From contig OY728130.1 in the NCBI GenBank assembly GCA_963277665.1, positions 1,360,082,393 to 1,360,146,392 of the forward strand: DNA of 64,000 nucleotides, in the 5' to 3' direction. Made by a program: the position numbers and the translations under genes. The notes under the pieces were generated by a model. The model ran no database searches, was not told where the DNA came from, and saw nothing but the letters and a program-made list of their open reading frames with translations. Positions 61,422 to 64,000 of the stretch are shown here, piece by piece. The stretch is from Viscum album (taxonomy: Eukaryota > Streptophyta > Magnoliopsida > Santalales > Viscaceae). Within the stretch, counting starts at the first letter, position 1, and every line of letters begins with the position of its first letter.

Positions 61422-62074
61422 AACTCTTTAAATAACCTAAATTTTATAACACTCACCCCCAAGGGGGTCATCTCTATGAAAATAAATTCATCCATTGACC
61501 CCTTGGGGTCTCACTCATTATCTAATAAAGGGACTCTATCACCATCATCACTATAGTTCATATTTCCATTGAATCCATAATACTCACCACCAAAATAAAA
61601 TAAATATATAAAATTCATCCCAAAAGATTATAATGTCACAAAGTGCTTATATGGGAAACACCATATGAGTAGTTTCAAATTATTTAAATAATTGATCCTT
61701 GTTTATCAGAAGAAATAACCACACTATCAAACCTATATCTTGTGAATCCCCCATGCCTAACATGATTAATGTGACAGATCATGCCAAAATAGTCTAAGAG
61801 TAAAATATAGAACTAACCTCTTTCCAATAGACCAAGATCCAAAAATTAAATATCCCATAAATAATAAATCTCATACTAAATGTGTGTCACACTGGGTGAA
61901 AATCATATCAACCATAACATCGCAAGCCAAGAACATAGATCCTATATCCATGGTAACATGGAATTCTTCTAGGAAAGGCATTTTCAATTCACCAGTACAG
62001 GTTCCATCACAAGACAAAAAACATCCATATGTCTTATATCTATCATATGTGAAATATTAAGATAAATGAAACTA
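61422..62074 (-). other. F interior (about 0.65 kb), no gene recognised
   Basis: Near the 3' LTR the - strand has the G-rich word CTTGGGGGTGAG (about 61465-61454) and, next to the LTR, AAAGAGTT, either of which could be the polypurine tract. A - strand frame of about 60 codons (roughly 62060-61875) lacks an ATG and similarity, so I do not call it a gene. Confidence 0.45.
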
Positions 62075-62085
62075 CTCTGATAACA
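62075..62085 (-). other. F primer-binding site
   Basis: The + strand CTCTGATAACA differs from CTCTGATACCA by one base. A three-base spacer separates it from the LTR start TGTAATGCCC at 62089. Confidence 0.65.
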
Positions 62086-62088
62086 CTT

Positions 62089-64000
62089 TGTAATGCCCTA
62101 TATTATAGTCCACTCAATTAGTGCCCTGACCTGGTTCATAGTGTGACCTCATGAATGCCTCCCCATATAGAAATGGTTTTACACTATTAGTAGGGGTTAT
62201 GGGAGGTTCTGTAGGGAAGATATACCCTCTATATAAAAGTGTTCAAAATAATAATTAATAAATAAATATCATCTATCATAATAAATTAAAAATGGAAGAA
62301 ATAAATATAAACTTGATTTATAATGAGTGAAATGTGGTAAAGGAATGAACAGTTATACCAAACATACATTTACTGTACATTGGTACTATTACATATAAAG
62401 ACGAGTACATAACAGAAATAAATACACTTTCTCTGGGAAGACTATAATACATACCAAATTTTTATATTTGATATCATCCAAGGAATCCTGCTCGACCTTG
62501 TTATCTCAAGCCTAATCCCAACCTGTTCCTATAATAACTATTTTCATGATACTCAATTTCCTATGTGTAATGGTCGTCCAATTAGGGTGTGAGTAAAAAA
62601 CTTAGTAGGGACCACCAATTAAGTCTCATACTAACTAGTATATGTTGTGATATGTGTGTGTGACATGCTCAAAAATATTCATCAAATAAATAGATATTCA
62701 TAAATAAATAAATAAATAACATTTTTAATACTTCCTTTATCCTAATGTTTGAATATATATAATCACTTCATGATAACTTCACCTCAAAATTATCACAACC
62801 ACCCCATAGGAATATCTATGATCCTATGTGAGTCCCAATAACCATCATAAGTCCACACGTTCTTGAACTTGATCAACCATACCAGCCATGATTAGTGTTA
62901 GAGTATCTTTGAGCATGATCTTTGCCTCATGGGAACATATGTTCACTCACTAGGTATCCAATTCCCATGACTCCATCATAATGAGTGATAGACCCTATAG
63001 AATCACCAAACATCCCTAATCCTCATGCCCTCAGGTTGAACCCCATGGTAGTACCTAGTTATTTTATGTTCAGAGACATATAATTCCTTGGATGGGGAAG
63101 CCTAAGGAAATCTTATATGTAGATTTCTGATCAATTCCCAGGTGATCTAGGAATTCAAAGGGAATATAGTCCCTATATCCCACTGTCAAAATCCTTGGAA
63201 TCCAATATATCATGGATCTATATCTGAACTATCTCTAGTGCTTCCACCCAATCCACGGGGGTATCCTACACATTGATCAAGGGTATCCAATAGTCAACCT
63301 CAAGATGTAAAATATCTTTAAATAAGTATATATTCTCAACAAACACCTCATATAGCCATTAAAATATTCAGAATTGTGGGCATTTTCAATGGTATACTAG
63401 TATTTTCATTCAAATCCCATCACCCAAGCATTCATAACGACATTAGTACATCGAAAGAATTCCCACCATCTTGGGAATTCTTGTATGCATCAAATAACAT
63501 ATCTTTGTAGTTGGATCATAGTTATATCCTATAGTTATCCACTACTATATCAACCATATCTTTAAATAATATTTGTTCCAGGAATCCACTCCTAAATAAT
63601 ATGTGAGACTAGATCCCAACATACTTGGCATCATAAGGTCTCATCTATCTCATTAAGTTATTCCTGGGTATCCCAAGTAATCACATCTATTTCAGGACCA
63701 AAATTCAGTTCCCAAGTATCCTAGAATATTATATATCATCAAGAATAAATATCAATCAAAATAAACATAATTAAATTGATGGAAAAATTCCCACACCCAT
63801 CATCATTATCTCATCCTCATTGACATTACAAATCAATTTGAGTTTTAATGTGACACCCACAACCATCACTACCCTAAAACATGATCCTTATCAAATATAG
63901 TCTATCAATGGGGCACCCACTCATGTCCCCTAGGTCATTAATATAAGTAAAGGCCTCATTCTTATATCTTAAGTCACCAACTTCCACTTAGGTCACCACC
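62089..64000 (-). repeat. F 5' LTR (partial)
   Basis: It aligns with 54979-56900 by eye, with many substitutions and indels. It continues past the window. Confidence 0.7.

Larger units (their letters stand above)
54979..64000 (-). mobile_element. F: LTR element with very long LTRs and a tiny interior, right end beyond the window
   Basis: Sequence from 54979 to about 56900 is repeated in the same order from 62089 to the window end (for example the CCCATGGTAGTA block at 55926 and 63041, and GGGAATA..CCCTA at 56048 and 63159). Just left of the second copy, CTCTGATAACA (62075-62085) is a one-change complement of the TGGTATCAGAG primer site, which puts F on the - strand and makes the right copy its 5' LTR. 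The left copy would then be the 3' LTR, ending near 61421, and the interior is only about 0.66 kb. No pol is visible, so F is also non-autonomous if this is right. The superfamily cannot be told. Confidence 0.65.

Noticed and set aside
8097..64000. CRISPR arrays, bacterial operons or rRNA genes
   Set aside because: Repeats here are LTRs, satellites and minisatellites without regular unique spacers. No prokaryotic gene structure or rRNA core sequence was seen.

Overview
The window is a gene-poor, AT-rich stretch of a large plant nuclear genome made almost entirely of nested, mostly decayed LTR retrotransposons. The plant origin is supported by primer-binding sites of the TGGTATCAGAG (initiator tRNA-Met) type, Ty3/gypsy gag-pol remnants with typical plant motifs, a CACTA transposon, and a tRNA-derived SINE-like insert. 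The deep nesting and strong decay suit a species with a big, slowly purged genome. A gymnosperm is possible, but I cannot fix the taxon. I see no intact host gene, rRNA gene or functional tRNA gene. Element names (R1, A-F) are mine.

Layout. 1-8096: R1, a Copia-type element on the + strand with 3.34 kb LTRs and a 2.44 kb interior that codes only for a broken gag-like protein with two zinc knuckles. Its 5' LTR is cut by the window edge. R1 landed two codons into the gag frame of A, a gypsy-derived element on the - strand (8097-12851). A itself sits in an old array of about 180-bp tandem repeats (12852-13890). Then come unassigned sequence, a 1.9 kb CACTA derivative (15422-17306) and more unassigned sequence.

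18198-54732 is one gypsy element, C (- strand), split by later insertions. Its 3' LTR is interrupted by E, an apparent solo LTR (21321-35652). E is interrupted by B (23567-35040), a sister of A with 4.9 kb LTRs and a 1.7 kb interior that itself carries a SINE-like insert. C's 5' LTR is interrupted by D (42176-51922), a gypsy element with a recognisable but broken gag-pol. 54979-64000 is F, with an apparent 6.4 kb LTR, a 0.66 kb interior and a second LTR running off the window.

How the parts relate. Only C and D keep pol remnants, and both are riddled with stops. R1, A/B and F have long LTRs and little or no pol, so they would have needed enzymes from other elements. Relative ages follow from the nesting: satellite before A before R1; C before E before B before the SINE; C before D. 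All alignments were made by eye, so boundaries in decayed parts may be off by a few bases.
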